This document shows, one piece after another, positions 12,201 to 22,804 of a stretch of 64,000 bases of DNA. The notes beneath the pieces are model-generated. The model did not search any database, was not told the DNA's origin, and saw nothing but the letters and a program-made list of their open reading frames with translations. Position 1 is the stretch's first letter; every line of letters begins with the position of its first letter. Source of the stretch: Aspidiotus rigidus (Eukaryota > Arthropoda > Insecta > Hemiptera > Diaspididae); assembly GCA_035079385.1 (NCBI GenBank), contig JAVHKY010000011.1, positions 11,178,001 to 11,242,000 of the forward strand, given 5' to 3'. The position numbers and the translations under genes were made by a program.

Positions 12201-15200
12201 CGGTTTCGATGAGAAATCTTTGGATGATCAGCTGAAGGAATTGGATTCGCAACTCTTAAGCAAGGTAGTTTGAGTACTCACTAAAAAGTAACAAGAAAGC
12301 GAGTTTAAAATAGCGCTGGTATCGGGAGCTGATTATGCCCGACTCTTCAAGTAGCTGGTCCGATAAAATTAGGGTAGATCGGAGAATCTTCGAGGGTAAT
12401 GCGACTCTACATTTCATCTTTACTCGTAAGTTCTGTTCTGAGTTGATGATGAACGGTAGTGAGGAGTTGAATATTAGAAGTGAGTTTGTGGGTGACTGCT
12501 GTGAGGTGAGCAGGGAACTTTGTTCAAACGGAAAAATAGGTCAGATCCTCTCTCTTCGGGACCATAATCCACTACTCCCTGTTTCATGTTTAGCTTATTG
12601 GTCCTAATTCCCCTCGTGCGTTCGCCGTCTGGAAAAAAACTTGGAAAAATTTTGAATCTCAAGCTATATAATATGATAGGAGAGGATTTGGAAAAATTTC
12701 AACTCTCCAGTTATATACTATGCACAATAGGAGAGGGACTTAGGCTCCCACTCTCGAGCTCTATATTTCGAAGTCAATAAATAGGTCGACGTCCTATTGC
12801 ATACTAGGCTTATAGTAGGTCCAGGACTCCTTCATACTAGGTCTATACTATGTGTAGGCTTTCTTGAATTCTCCATACCAACCAATTTGACTTAGTTCCT
12901 CGTTCAATTTTTTCTTTTCAAGTGCTCATCCAATTATATATAGCTCTAAGGCCTGTGACGTCACAATTTGACGACGTCATAATGGGTCAGACTTGTGACG
13001 TCACAATCTGTATTCCTCAAATCCCACGTGTCCCATAAAACAGGTTCCCCTGCCACCCTTTGTTCAACTCCGTTGAAGAATCCATGTTCCGCGTCCCCCT
13101 CGTATCATATATATCTCGGAAGTCAAAATTGTATTTAGCTTTAGAGGCAGGGTCCATGATGTCACAGGTCAGCCATGTGACGTCAGAGTGATGACGCCAT
13201 GGATCAGTTTTTCTAAGTTCCCTCCCATCATATATACATTGGGATGGCGGAGGCTGTGACGTCACAGTTTGATCACATCATAGACTAGCCTTGTGGCGTC
13301 ACAATCTGGTAACAAAATAGGCCAGCCTTGTGACGTCACAATCTGATGAAGTCATAGATCAGTTTTTTTCCAAGCTACCCTCCTATTATGCATATGTGAC
13401 CTGCGATGAGTAAAGGATGCCCATTGCCCATTGGTACAAGAACACCATTTCTCCCTGATTGAGTATCTAATCAGAGAGAAATGGTGTTTCTGTCAAAGGG
13501 CAACGAGCATCCTTTTCTCATCGCAGGTCACATATATACCTCCAGAGTCCGGACCTGTGACTTCACAAGTGTATGACGTCATTGGTCAGCCTTGTGACGT
13601 CACAAGGTACATTTTCCAGATCCCTTATATCCCGTAAAACAGGTCCCCTGCCACCCCTCACTTAATGCTATTGTTGAATCCGTGTTTGTAGAGCTCTATA
13701 ATAATAAGTGAGGACATGGACGGCAATATTTAGTTGTTACGTCATCATTAATCCTTGCAGTTCCCTAATAGGGTGAGAAATTAATAAAATTGGTGGAACT
13801 ATTTTGTGTCATTTAAAAGCACTACGTTTTGCATTTTATACTTTGGCACTGACACCTGTATCCTAAAAGAAATTCTTGTAGTTCTCTTATTATTTTCAAA
13901 ACGTGGTAAACTATTATCAGTCAGTGAAATAGGGAAGATGAAAAATGACGTAACGACTAAATATGGCGGCCCACGTCCTCACTCGTTATTATAGAGCTCT
14001 CGTGTTTGAAGCCTCTGTGCTTCATATATACCTCAAAGATTGAAGTTTTTCCAAGCAACTCTCCTGTCATATACAGCTTGGGAGGAGGCAGGGTCCGTGA
14101 CGTGACAGTTTGATTTTAATGATGTCATAGGTCACCCTTGTGACGTCACAAACTGACGACGCCATCGATCATTTTTTTTTCAAGTTTCCTCCCATCATAT
14201 ATACCTTGCAGGCAGAGCCTATGACGTCACAGTTCGATGACATTATAGGCTAGCCTTGTGACGTCACAATCTGGTGACAACATAGAGCAGCCTAGTGATG
14301 TCACAATCTGATGAAGTCATAGATTAGTTTTTTTCCAAGTTACTCTCCTATTACACATAGCTCCAAAGTCCGGACCTGTGACTTCACAATTTTATGACGT
14401 CATAGGTCAGCCTTGTGACGTCACAAGGTACATTTTCGAGATCCTTGTGGCCTTGCCACCCCTTTTTTAATTCTATTGAAGAACCGTGTTCCAAGTCTCA
14501 ATCCTATCATATATATCTTGAAGAGTGAAATTTTCCCAAGTCACCCTCCTATCATATGGAGCCTTTTTAGGCAAACCCAACCAAGCGACATGATAACAAT
14601 CTGGGGAAAAGGAGAATCTCCGCTCATAGTAAAGGAACATTTTTCTCCATTTCTTTAGATTGTTATCTTGTCGCTTAGTTGGGTTTGGCTAAAAATGGTC
14701 CATATATAGCTTGAGAGGCGGGGCCTGTGACGTCACACTCCGACGTCTATTAATATTTTTCAATGTTTCCATCCTATTATATTATATAGCTTCAAAGTCT
14801 GGACCTGAAAGGTCACAATTTGATGACGTCATAGATCAATGTTGTGACGTCTCAATCTGATGACGCCATAGATCAGTTTTTCTTTGAAGTACCCTTCCTA
14901 TCACAATACCTAGGAAGGCTGAGCCTGTGATGTCACAGTTTGACAACGTTGTAAGTTAGCCTTGTGACGTCACGGTTTGACATTGTCATAAGTCAGCCTT
15001 GTGAAGTCACAATCTGATGACGTCATAGATCAATTTTTTTAAGTTCCCTCCTATTATATATAGCTCCAAAGTCCGCGCCTGTAACCCCACAATTTTATGA
15101 CGTCATAGCTCAGCCCGGCGACGACACAATCCACATATTCCAGATTTCTTGTGTCCCGTAAAATTGGTTCCCGGCACCCCTCATTTAATTCCGTTGAAGA

Positions 15201-17373
15201 ACTCGGGTTCTAAGACGCTCTTCTATTACACGAATCCGTTCCTTTAAGTTACGGCTATCCATACTAAACAATAAAGAGGAATACTCCACGTCGGAGTATT
15301 CCTCTTTATTGTTTACCCTCTCCTATCACATATATGTCGATAGTGTCGAAATTTTTCCAAGTCCGTCTCCTATCGTATAAAGCTTGCGGGCCGGTCTTTG
15401 ACATCACAGTTTGACGACATCATAAGTCAGTCTTGTGACGTCACCATCTGATGACGTCATAGATCAATTTTTTTCAAGTTCTCATCCTATTATATACTCG
15501 CTTTAAAGCCCGGGCCTGTGACGTCGCAAGTTGATGACGTCATAGGTCAGTCTTGTGGTGTCACAATCTGCATTCTTTAGATCTCATGTGCTCCTTGAAG
15601 TAGGTTCCCGGCCATCGCTCGTCTGACTGCGTCAAAAAATCCGTGAGTTTTCTACTTTTTCCTGGAAGACACTCCCCTAAATAGACTCCGAAAACAAAAT
15701 TTTCAATGAGTGCGATGGACATTCCCCCCAGTAACCCCTCATAAAGCAAATCCCTTGTTAACAAAATCTGACTTCTCTTTCCGATGTTTGATTATTTTCA
15801 AGTGAGAAGTCATGTGTGAGTGACCTCAGAATGATTTAAGATTGATAATGTGTTTGATTAGAATTTCTACTAAGTTTCTTTTTTTTGATGTCGAAAAATA
15901 ACAGAAAATAACTACGGCCTGTACTCTCTTTCTTTCTTCTTAGTGACTATTAACCAAAAATATGCTTGTTTGAACCCAAAGTTTTCATCGAGTTGCCTTT
16001 AGTTTCGATCACCCGCTTTACTTTTTGACTTCCCTCTTTTCTAAAATTCTTTCCTCGCCACTTATCCAATTTAACCTGTTTATTTTTTTGCGTGCGTGCG
16101 TGCCTAACTTCAATTTCCTTATTCCTTCCCCACGTGTGCCGTGTGCCGGTTTGGTTGCTACGATTTGATTTTTGTTTGAAATTGCTGTGACCAGTGTGCG
16201 ACTAATCCGACGACGACGTACACGTGAACATCCGTTCCTCACCTTCTCGATGGTTCTTTGTTTTGGAAATGTTTTCAGAGAGGTCTTTGCTGTTTTCCAG
16301 GCTTCTCTCATCCAGGCATTATGTCGCGAAAAGGAAAATCACCCCAACCACTATTGGCGAGTGTAGCTGCCGCAAATTTACCGCTGTTCGAACCGGGTAG
16401 TTTTCTTCAAGGTCTTATTAGTCATAGTGCCGCAGTAGCTTCTGGTAATCGGCCGGACGATATGTTGTTGCTGGAAAAACAAGGCTTGTGCTCGCAGGCG
16501 CAACGGCAACAGGATATGGTCCGCGGTGGCAGCCTTCCGCCCAGTTCCCTTCCACGCCCGCGTAAACATCGTAAGTCGTCCGCGACACCCAAATTCGGCG
16601 AGTACGGTCGTCTGAGTGACAGCGAAATACCGCATCAGAAATCGATAAATTCGAGCGCGGACAGCATCAACGTAGTGGGGAAATCGTCTCGAGAAACGAC
16701 ACCGAAAAAGTTGGGCGAATACACGCGCTTAGATGAGCGTAGCAAAATATCAAACCCGCCCAACGACAAGATGCGCGAATCTAGCATACCGCTGGCTAGG
16801 CGTTACGGCGAATACAGCAGAATTGCGGAAAGCGAGAAAACCTCGTTGATTGCTAGAAACGAGAACGAGAGATGCCCTTCTGTTACCCGAGAATCGCCGC
16901 GACGTTACTTACAGCCCGGATTCGAGTACAGTAGCGGAAGAAATGTGAACGATGGTCGCAAGTCGGGAGGTGAAAGTACGCCGAACAAACCGCGCGAATC
17001 TCCGTCACGTTCCATGTTTCTCAGGTGGGGCGAATATAACAAACTGAAAATCGCCGAAAACGAACGTAAGTTGTCCACGAATTCGACCAGCTCGACCGAG
17101 GGAGTCGTTAAACCGCGTAGTTCGCCGATGCGTAGTTTGATACCGTCTGCCAAACGAGGGGAATATTCTTTTACGTCGTCGTCAGGGGCCTCGGTAACTG
17201 CCAATGCCGAGCATAAAATCGGACCAAATGTCGAATCCAAGTTGAGAATCTTTTCGCCCGGTGGTATGCCCGGACGCAGAGGCTCCTTACAGCGTGAATG
17301 TCACACCAAGAAGGAGGTAACAGAAGGCGTGAGATCACTGCCGACGCCTAATAAGTACAGAATTCATTTTTAG
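3296..17373 (+). CDS. AMOT: Angiomotin-family scaffold protein, 14 coding exons
   Basis: Exons 3296-3353, 3424-3513, 3842-4046, 4411-4558, 4661-4887, 6593-6698, 10405-10666, 10744-10889, 10960-11140, 11212-11368, 11447-11581, 11649-11821, 12068-12264 and 16279-17373 have compatible phases and sum to 3180 bases (1059 codons plus stop). Residues of about 240-590 form the long coiled coil of the angiomotin C domain; LRQAAIDAA and ERDAMIKVLQ match vertebrate AMOT/AMOTL positions. Known family role: scaffold linking actin, tight/apical junctions and the Hippo pathway (binding YAP, NF2 and LATS). No PPxY or LPxY motif is visible in the N-terminal exons; the nearest is PPFGY. The last exon adds about 364 residues, rich in Ser/Arg, with six GEY-type repeats and a C-terminus RIHF that could be a class II PDZ ligand. 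The weakest splice sites are GTTCGT after 10889 and the acceptor at 16278; the alternative acceptors at 16300 and 16315 break the frame. Confidence 0.88.
4888..6592 (+). other. Angiomotin intron 5
   Basis: A 1.7 kb intron with no recognised transposon protein. It holds open frames of 105 aa (minus, 5465-5782) and 86 aa (plus, 5810-6070) with no family signature. A 25-base perfect palindrome lies at 6070-6094 (arms of 12 bases around T6082). Confidence 0.5.
6070..6094. repeat. 25-bp perfect palindrome
   Basis: GGATATCAGTAG and CTACTGATATCC flank a single T at 6082. It could form a small hairpin in the intron transcript; no terminal element sequence surrounds it. Confidence 0.7.
8216..8740. 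repeat. AAAT/AATG-type simple repeats with (TAGA)n
   Basis: Imperfect AAATAAATGAAT-like tandem sequence, with a clean TAGA tetranucleotide run of about six units near 8347-8372. This is low-complexity DNA inside angiomotin intron 6; the minus-strand open frame at 8597-8818 is an artefact of it. Confidence 0.8.
8887..9400. repeat. TGACGTCA-palindrome repeat block 1 (angiomotin intron 6)
   Basis: Seven exact TGACGTCA octamers occur within about 300 bases, alternating in contexts TGTGACGTCACA and GATGACGTCATA. Between them lie fragments of a recurring CCTCCTATCATATATAGCTC consensus. The same unit recurs at 12.94-15.6, 46.9-47.2, 48.8-49.7 and 63.2-63.4 kb, so this is a family-specific dispersed/tandem repeat. 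Octamers of this type are CREB/ATF target sites in animals, but nothing here shows that they are bound. Confidence 0.75.
9570..9676. mobile_element. 107-bp perfect palindrome (hairpin MITE or artefact)
   Basis: Two 53-bp arms are exactly complementary around the single central base T9623, starting ATAGAGAAATATAC and ending GTATATTTCTCTAT. No loop or internal sequence exists. Such perfection implies a very young hairpin element, a fold-back duplication, or an assembly or library fold-back error. No convincing target duplication is visible. Confidence 0.7.
9682..10113 (+). CDS. Unrecognised open frame with a C-terminal membrane segment
   Basis: This frame is open from inside the palindrome (9628) to a stop at 10113. 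I do not recognise the product. The later part has a clear hydrophobic stretch (FTAELISIIILVLMLVN, about 9950-10000) followed by a basic tail (RYKNKIKKYPSKQQK), the layout of a single-pass membrane anchor with a short cytoplasmic end. It lies in an angiomotin intron on the same strand, with no splice signals of its own noted. It may be the 3' remnant of a mobile element encoding a membrane protein, or chance. Nothing upstream shows a signal peptide or start context. Confidence 0.25.
   Translation, partial: TLPNFTILPLLTTKQFNILIIFLLPPTLNSSFFHLIYPLLSLKRTKTTTKPFVRLQYRNNPATVPSDSVESLSLPSYPSSILTHIYGIINFTAELISIIILVLMLVNRYKNKIKKYPSKQQKTDLNSALNIRPGSAKDYPLTG
13393..13534. mobile_element. Short TIR element (MITE) in repeat block 2
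   Basis: Ends TATGTGACCTGCGATGAG (13393) and CTCATCGCAGGTCACATA (to 13534) are inverted copies. A further inner inverted pair, ACACCATTTCTC / GAGAAATGGTGT, extends the hairpin through most of the 142 bp. Non-coding; superfamily not determined. Confidence 0.7.
13689..14000. mobile_element. hAT-like MITE, TAGAGCTCT ends, 8-bp target duplication
   Basis: A 312-bp element with roughly 50-bp terminal inverted repeats starting TAGAGCTCTATAATAA and ending TTATTATAGAGCTCT. It is flanked by the 8-bp direct repeat CGTGTTTG at 13681-13688 and 14001-14008. An 8-bp duplication and TAGAG-type ends are typical of hAT elements. A related copy with the same inner TIR (AAATATGGCG region) lies at 45925-46165. 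No transposase is encoded. Confidence 0.75.
14562..14697. mobile_element. Short hairpin TIR element
   Basis: Left arm CTTTTTAGGCAAACCCAACC (from 14563) and right arm GGTTTGGCTAAAAATG (to 14697) pair over about 40 bases, continuing inward through AAGCGACATGATAACAATCT and its imperfect complement. It is inserted in repeat block 2. Non-coding; superfamily unknown. Confidence 0.65.
15231..15315 (-). mobile_element. Penelope-like element end fragment with 23-bp hairpin
   Basis: CGAATCCGTTCCTT and GTTACGGCTATCCATA here are the reverse complement of the 3' boundary sequence of the Penelope-like copy at 25.94-25.97 kb. They are followed by a hairpin with 23-base arms (15265-15287 and 15293-15315) around ACGTC. 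It is a stub of the same family's terminal region inside repeat block 2. Confidence 0.55.
16591..17175 (+). repeat. Six-fold GEY-type amino-acid repeat in the angiomotin tail
   Basis: Within the last angiomotin exon the motif [K/R]-x-G-E-Y-x-[R/K]-[L/I] recurs: KFGEYGRL (16591), KLGEYTRL (16708), RYGEYSRI (16801), a variant PGFEYSSG (about 16914), RWGEYNKL (17023) and KRGEYSFT (17152). Spacing is 31-43 residues, with Ser/Thr-rich linkers that often contain RESP or TP. Codons differ between copies, so this is an old protein repeat rather than recent DNA duplication. It may be a multivalent tyrosine-containing docking site, but no partner is known to me. Confidence 0.8.
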
Positions 17374-18300
17374 TTAGTGATTTCAACCTACATATCTTCC
17401 GTTAGAATAATTTCCTTTTCGTGTCATGGTATATTTATGAAATGTTGCATTTAGACTTTTTTTTTTTTACCTTCTAAAGATTAGAATATGGTGGAAAGAT
17501 TTAATAGTCAGCTACTTGCGAGTCTTCCAGAGCCGTTTGCCAACTTGGCCAATGTGTGAAGCTTTTACGTAACCAAAAGACTGTTTCTTTTTCTCTCCGT
17601 TTGTTTACTAATCTCGCGAAACAAATTAATAGGGTGAAACTTCTCCACGAAATAAAAATAAGTGTCTAGTCAAACTGTAGTAGATTTACATATGGTTGAA
17701 TTCTATCGCCACTGTAGTTCGAAAATGAGCTCCGGTTCTTACAGCTTTACCTACTACCTTTTCTTTTTTTTAATTGCGACTTGAAATTTGGTCGTACCCT
17801 CGTTAAAATTAGAAACATTCGATAATTTATATAGGATGAAATATAATCTAGTGATACATTCCGTCAATTACCCTTATGTATAATTTATATTATACTCGTA
17901 AGTTTTAAACTATATTCATACTATTTGCTAGCGCTATACTAAGATAATTTGCTCGTTTAATGCTGTCTTTATAAAAGACGTATTAACGTACTTGAAATGT
18001 GCCTCGATTTTCGTCTACTTTCTTATAGACAAATTTACGATGGTCTCTTCTACTTTCTTTATTTTTTGGTTGTTTTCTAATACTTACTTATTCTAATCTA
18101 TTCCGAGTCAATTTTCTAACGATAAAAGATGCGTGGATCACAATGATGCAGTCGTGTGGTTCACAACGCTACATTTACCAATATGAATTAGATTCTATTC
18201 TCTTGTAAATAACCATGTAAAGGAATTTGTGTGCAATCTAATTTTAGTCGGTATACTATGTTATAAAGACAAAAATATATATTTCTGAAGTTTACTTTCT
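17374..18300 (+). other. Probable angiomotin 3' UTR and downstream flank
   Basis: AT-rich unique-looking sequence follows the stop at 17371-17373. An AATAAA lies at about 17650, and further AT-rich poly-A-like sequences extend to about 18285. No open frame of note. The end of the transcript cannot be fixed. Confidence 0.4.
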
Positions 18301-19146
18301 AGACATGTATGATTGGCAATATGGATTCCGTAAAGGGTTGTCTACAACGAACGTACACCCCACACCGCCACCACCACTTGGTTTTTCGGATTCCGCATCT
18401 ATTTACATTGAGCGGGAATACCTCTCATTTTTAGGCCTAAAATCCAAATGGCTCTATCTCAGGCAATAATGATTGCACAGCAATGAAACTTGGGGACATT
18501 TTAGTATATGTGAAACGGTGGCATTAAATTCACTTGATATCCTTGTCCACCAAGCAAACTCCAATAAATCAAACGTATTTCTAACAATTCCTTAAGAGGG
18601 AACCTGTTCTCTGTTTTTTTTTTTTTTTTGAAAAATTGGTCGTATTCAGCAAAAATTGACCCACCCTTGCCAAGACCGAATATAAAGCTTGAATAAAGGA
18701 GGAGGCCTAGTATTATAAGCCTGGAATACAATTAGTTTACTGAAAAGACTGGAAGAGATGTGGAAACGAAAATTTCAAATTAGGTCTAGAGTACCACACA
18801 AAAGCTTTCCGAGTCTATCAACGCGAAAAGAGAGCAACTTGGACAATGTCGAAGTAGGGGTGGGATTCAGCTAAAACATGTACCATGTCCAAACTCTATC
18901 AACCCCAGAATTTACCGCTCCCTCTTTCTAGAAATACTTGGCCATTAACAGGGAACCTGTTTTATCGGGAGAGTTTTTCGGGAAAAACGTCCGCCGTCCG
19001 GCCGATAAATCTTGGAGCTCGGAAATTTTCCAAGTCCTCCTTATACCATATACACCCTGGGGGACATGGCCTGTGACGTCATAGGTCAGTCTTGTGACAT
19101 GACAATCTGATAAAATCGGGGCCTGTGACGTTAGTGTGATGATATC
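18301..19146. repeat. Repeat-derived spacer with AGGGAACCTGTT-type motif
   Basis: No gene seen. At 18945-19010 lies AACAGGGAACCTGTTTTATC followed by CGTCCGCCGTCCGGCC. The same composite recurs near 46848 and 63094, and shorter forms near 29585, 35936 and 49217. A single TGACGTCA cassette follows at about 19074. Confidence 0.5.
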
Positions 19147-20730
19147 AAGTCGAGGGAAAAAAAGAAGGGGAAAAAATAGAACCTAGGTATCTTATCGAAT
19201 GGTTTTTGTGTAGCTGTGATGCTCGAAAAAATCTTGAAAACAAAAATCAAAACTTATAACATTTCGAGTGTACGAAATATCGAAAACTGTTGCAAGACTG
19301 TAAGAATTCCGATCGCTAGAGGAAATTTCTTCGAGTTCGCATACCAGAAAATGTATGAGAAACTGTGAAGAAATGTACGAAGGAAAGAATTATTTTTTCA
19401 GATTTGTACCTACTCTGTTTGCTAAACGAGTTGTGTGCAACGTCTGGTACAGAATGAATGTTTAATGAAGAAACATGCAGCTGTACTTAACCTTGTACAA
19501 AGCTGAATATTTTCTCTTGAAGCAGGTATTGAAAACCTACATTATTTTTTCAACTGATGGTTTAATCTTTTTCATGACGATTGAGTCTTATTTGTGAACC
19601 AATAAACCATGGCATAGTTTCGAGAATAATTTAACCATAAATTTCGAAGGAAACAACACATATGTACTGTCGTTTGCCTATTTGCTCATGTTCTCATGTA
19701 CGAGCTAGTGGAAAATCTTCCCGTATAAATATCGCAATTTTTCACTCGATTCTTCATTGTACAAGTTCAGTAATTTCTGATCATTTTATAAGTCTTGAGT
19801 ATTTTATCGTACTTATTCGAGAATTCATTTGGTTAGTTCCAAAGAATTTTATTTCCTTTTTGTTTTTTTTTTTTAAAAAGAAAAAGAAAAAGTTAGGTGT
19901 TTTATTCAATTTTTTTTTGCGTTTTTTCTTTCAGTACGAGTAGGTATTCTCAAGAAATTTAATTTTTTTTTTTTTTCACTTTATTTTATTGCGTATTTTA
20001 TTCCCGTAGGCTTACATTCATTAGGAATTTACTAAATTCTTTTTCGAATTAAGCATAAAAATATTTTCTTAATATTCGGTCTCAAAATAGGAGTGAGTGT
20101 AAGGTTCCTTCGATGGATATGGGTGTCCATATTATTATATTGACGTTCAAGTATAATCATTATCATTCGAAGTATTTAATTTCATATCATACTCGACTGC
20201 GACTCATTCAAATTCTAAATCTGATTTTTTTTCCTTTTTTACCATTTTGATAGAGTCAAGAAGAGGCCCAGTGAAATTATAGGGAGGCCCGGCCAACTTC
20301 TTTTTACCAAGAACAGTAGGGGTCTTGCATAACTTATAGAGAGGAAAGAGAGTCGAAAAGCAGGAGGAGATGAGAGAAGTCAGTAAGGTAGAATAAAATG
20401 TCTGATAGTTAAGCAGAATATACATTGAGAAAAATTCTGGTGGTACTTTTAACTAAAAAACATAGTAAAATTATAACGACTGAACAATATAGTTATACTG
20501 TAGCGTCTCAAAATTTGTGGTCGAATTTCTTTCGTGGAGATTCTTGATCGTTGTTGCAGCTGGGGTCGGACAATCAATTTAGCTCCGTTTCTCTTCCTAT
20601 TGTCCGTTTAAATCTCGTCTACCTATTCGTTCCAAACCTTTTGTATTACTCGATCCAAATTAACGACTTGTTTCTCTCTTACTGATTCTTTTCTTATTTA
20701 GAAATTATTTTCTAATCCCCTTGTCTGTTA

Positions 20731-20734
<4 letters not shown>

Positions 20735-20769
<35 letters not shown>

Positions 20770-20815
20770 TTTACATGCTTTGAAGCTACTCTAGGGCTAT
20801 TAGCTTGACAAGGTT
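20735..20815 (-). mobile_element. 3' tail of a non-LTR retrotransposon (minus strand)
   Basis: A run of more than 30 T (poly-A on the minus strand) is followed by a tail whose + strand reads AGCTACTCTAGGGCTATTAGCTTG. The same tail type (…GGGCTATNAGCTTG…) occurs near 21005, 27690, 30650 and, on the plus strand, 40310. It marks a separate 3' end just before the larger element at 20985. Confidence 0.55.
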
Positions 20816-20984
20816 TATTGAAAGGACGGATACTATCATACGGTTAAATGAGGGGGAAGATGTCGGATGCGGTAAGATATTGTATTAGTTGATCTGTAAG
20901 TGTAGTGTCGTTATTTGTTAATGCCTCTTTTCTGGATGAGGAATATTGTGAGTGTTTCGTGAGGGTTTTTTTTTTTTTTTTAAT

Positions 20985-22090
20985 TTAACGAGCAATGCAG
21001 CTGCGCTAAGGGCTATTTGCTCGGCAGATAGTTCTGCTTTTACATAAACTTAGAATTTAAGTAGAAAGTTGAAAACAAAATACATGAAAAAGAATTGAGA
21101 TGAAATAAAAATATAAAGGAAAACAAAAGTTGTTAGTTCGGGGCATGTAAATATGTGATTAACGTCAATTTTGTCGAGGTGGCATTTGTGGCATTCTGGT
21201 GGTTCAGAGTTATTCAAAAAAAGATATGAGTGGGTTAGTCGTGTATGCCCAATTCTGAGGCGTATAAGGACGGAAGTTTCTTTTCTTGATGGTCTGTTGG
21301 GAGTGTTTTGTAGGGGATCGATTTTGATAGGGAGAAGTTTGTTATTGGTTTGGTTAGACCAGAAATGGGACCATTTTTTGAGTATATGGGTGCGATAGTT
21401 ATTTTTAATATCGGATGATGGAATTTGCCATTTAAGTGTTATTTTTTTGAAATGTGTTGACTGTTTTGCTACGTTGTCTACTCTATCACTTTGCGATCAG
21501 GGATCCAGATTAGTGTGACAGATGATAAGGTTTACGTTATTGTGTGAATGATGGTGTGGATTCGTTGAATAATTGGATTGTTCGAAAAAATGTTTTGTAT
21601 ACCCAAAAAGGACGACAGTGAATCAGTGACTATAAGGTATTGATTGTTCTGAGTGAGAGTAGATATTTCTTGTAGACATCTGAGGATAGCGAAGAGTTCA
21701 GCTGTGAAGACAGATGCACTGTCACAGATGCGGAATTTGAATATTAAACGGTCGATCGAAAAGGCAAAGCCGGTCTCGTTGTTGGGTCGTGAGCCGTCAG
21801 TGAAGCAATGGGTGTGTGATTGGTAATTGTTTAAGAGGTTTTGTGTTTCTTGTTTGAGTGTACTTTTTGGGGTATATGAGGGAAATTTAGTAAGTTCGTC
21901 GTTGAAATGGGGTGAATTTAGTGCCCATGGTGGAGTGGAGTTGAAGATGGGAAGTAGAGGGTTAAATACAAATTTTCGTTCGTGTATGCGTTGTAAGTCA
22001 AGTTTGATATGTTTAGTAGAGTTACGGGAGAATTTTTGATAGTTGGTAGGAAGAAAAAAGTGGTCAAATGTGGGAGAATTTGTTACATCT
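20985..22090 (-). mobile_element. Non-LTR retrotransposon 3' half: RNase H and Cys/His tail
   Basis: Read on the minus strand, an RNase H domain lies at about 21830-21530 with all three acidic motifs (CFTDGSR, FTAELFAILR, IVTDSLSSF). It is followed after frameshifts by the terminal RLRIGHTRLTHSYL and a CHKC...HIFTCPEL zinc-binding tail near 21150-21350. The poly-A-like end is at 20985 and the 5' part is missing. This organisation is that of Jockey/I-group non-LTR elements. The insertion lies inside duplication copy 1 only, so it post-dates that duplication or was lost from copy 2. The plus element at 40045-40360 shares the CPKC...YIFTCPEL tail. Confidence 0.8.
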
Positions 22091-22804
22091 TAATATAAAG
22101 GAAGTAGAATAGATTTTGCTCGTAAACACGTGCGTTGGGACGACTTCGAATTTACCTGGTGCACCCTGATGAGAGTGTCAAGATGTCGCCGATTTTTTGC
22201 TACCCTTGCCTTCGGCCCCTTGTTGCACAAATAACTGTTCCGATATGATCGATGTTTTTTTCGTAAAAGCTGTACAAAATTTTCAAATGGGGGGGCGGGG
22301 TGTACAATAAAACAATAAAATTGTGACTTCCTCAATTAAGAAAGCAAATTTCTAGACAAGTATGAGTGATAAGGGACAGAATTTGATGAAATTAGATGGT
22401 ATTTATATTGAGTACTCACTCCTCCCTAATTTTTTCTTCCTATTCCCTAAAAACAACGATTTGGTTTGTAAGTTATTAATCGACGATTTCTTAAATTTAA
22501 TAAAACTGATAGGTAATCGAAGGAAATAAAACTGAGACAGTATAGGCTATGATGAGGAATTGAATATTTTGAATGATCATTAACTTTGTTTAATATTTAA
22601 GTACACGTATCAATAGGCGTAAAATTGTTAGATCCGGAAGAAATACAATTCGGGTCTCTTTTTCTCTACATTCAGATAAAGTTGTTCCCGGTAACTATGT
22701 TGAAACCAAATTTCTGTTACGCTTTTCTCAGGAATTAGAATAGCCAATTTTCTCATAGCTTGTTTTTTACTAACCGCAACATTATTTTAGGTGAGTACGG
22801 TACA

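Larger units (their letters stand above)
12940..15620. repeat. TGACGTCA-palindrome repeat block 2 (largest)
   Basis: About 20 exact TGACGTCA octamers and many one-base variants lie in 2.7 kb, arranged as repeated cassettes: CCTGTGACGTCACAATTTGA, TGACGTCATAGGTCAGCCTT, GTGACGTCACAATCTG, then TCCTATCATATATAGCTC. Most cassettes end with a CCCCATAAAACAGGTTCC-type motif. Copies are diverged, so the array is not a fresh expansion. No coding potential is seen. Confidence 0.8.
12265..16278 (+). other. Angiomotin intron 13, array of short elements
   Basis: A 4 kb intron that is almost wholly repetitive. It contains the large TGACGTCA repeat block (12.94-15.62 kb), and within that four inserted hairpin or terminal-inverted-repeat elements (13393-13534, 13689-14000, 14562-14697, 15231-15315). 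The last 650 bases before the acceptor at 16278 look unique. Confidence 0.7.

Noticed and set aside
16301..16366. Alternative acceptors at 16300 and 16315 for the last angiomotin exon
   Set aside because: From the phase-0 upstream exon both lead to a stop within about 65 bases; 16279 keeps the frame.
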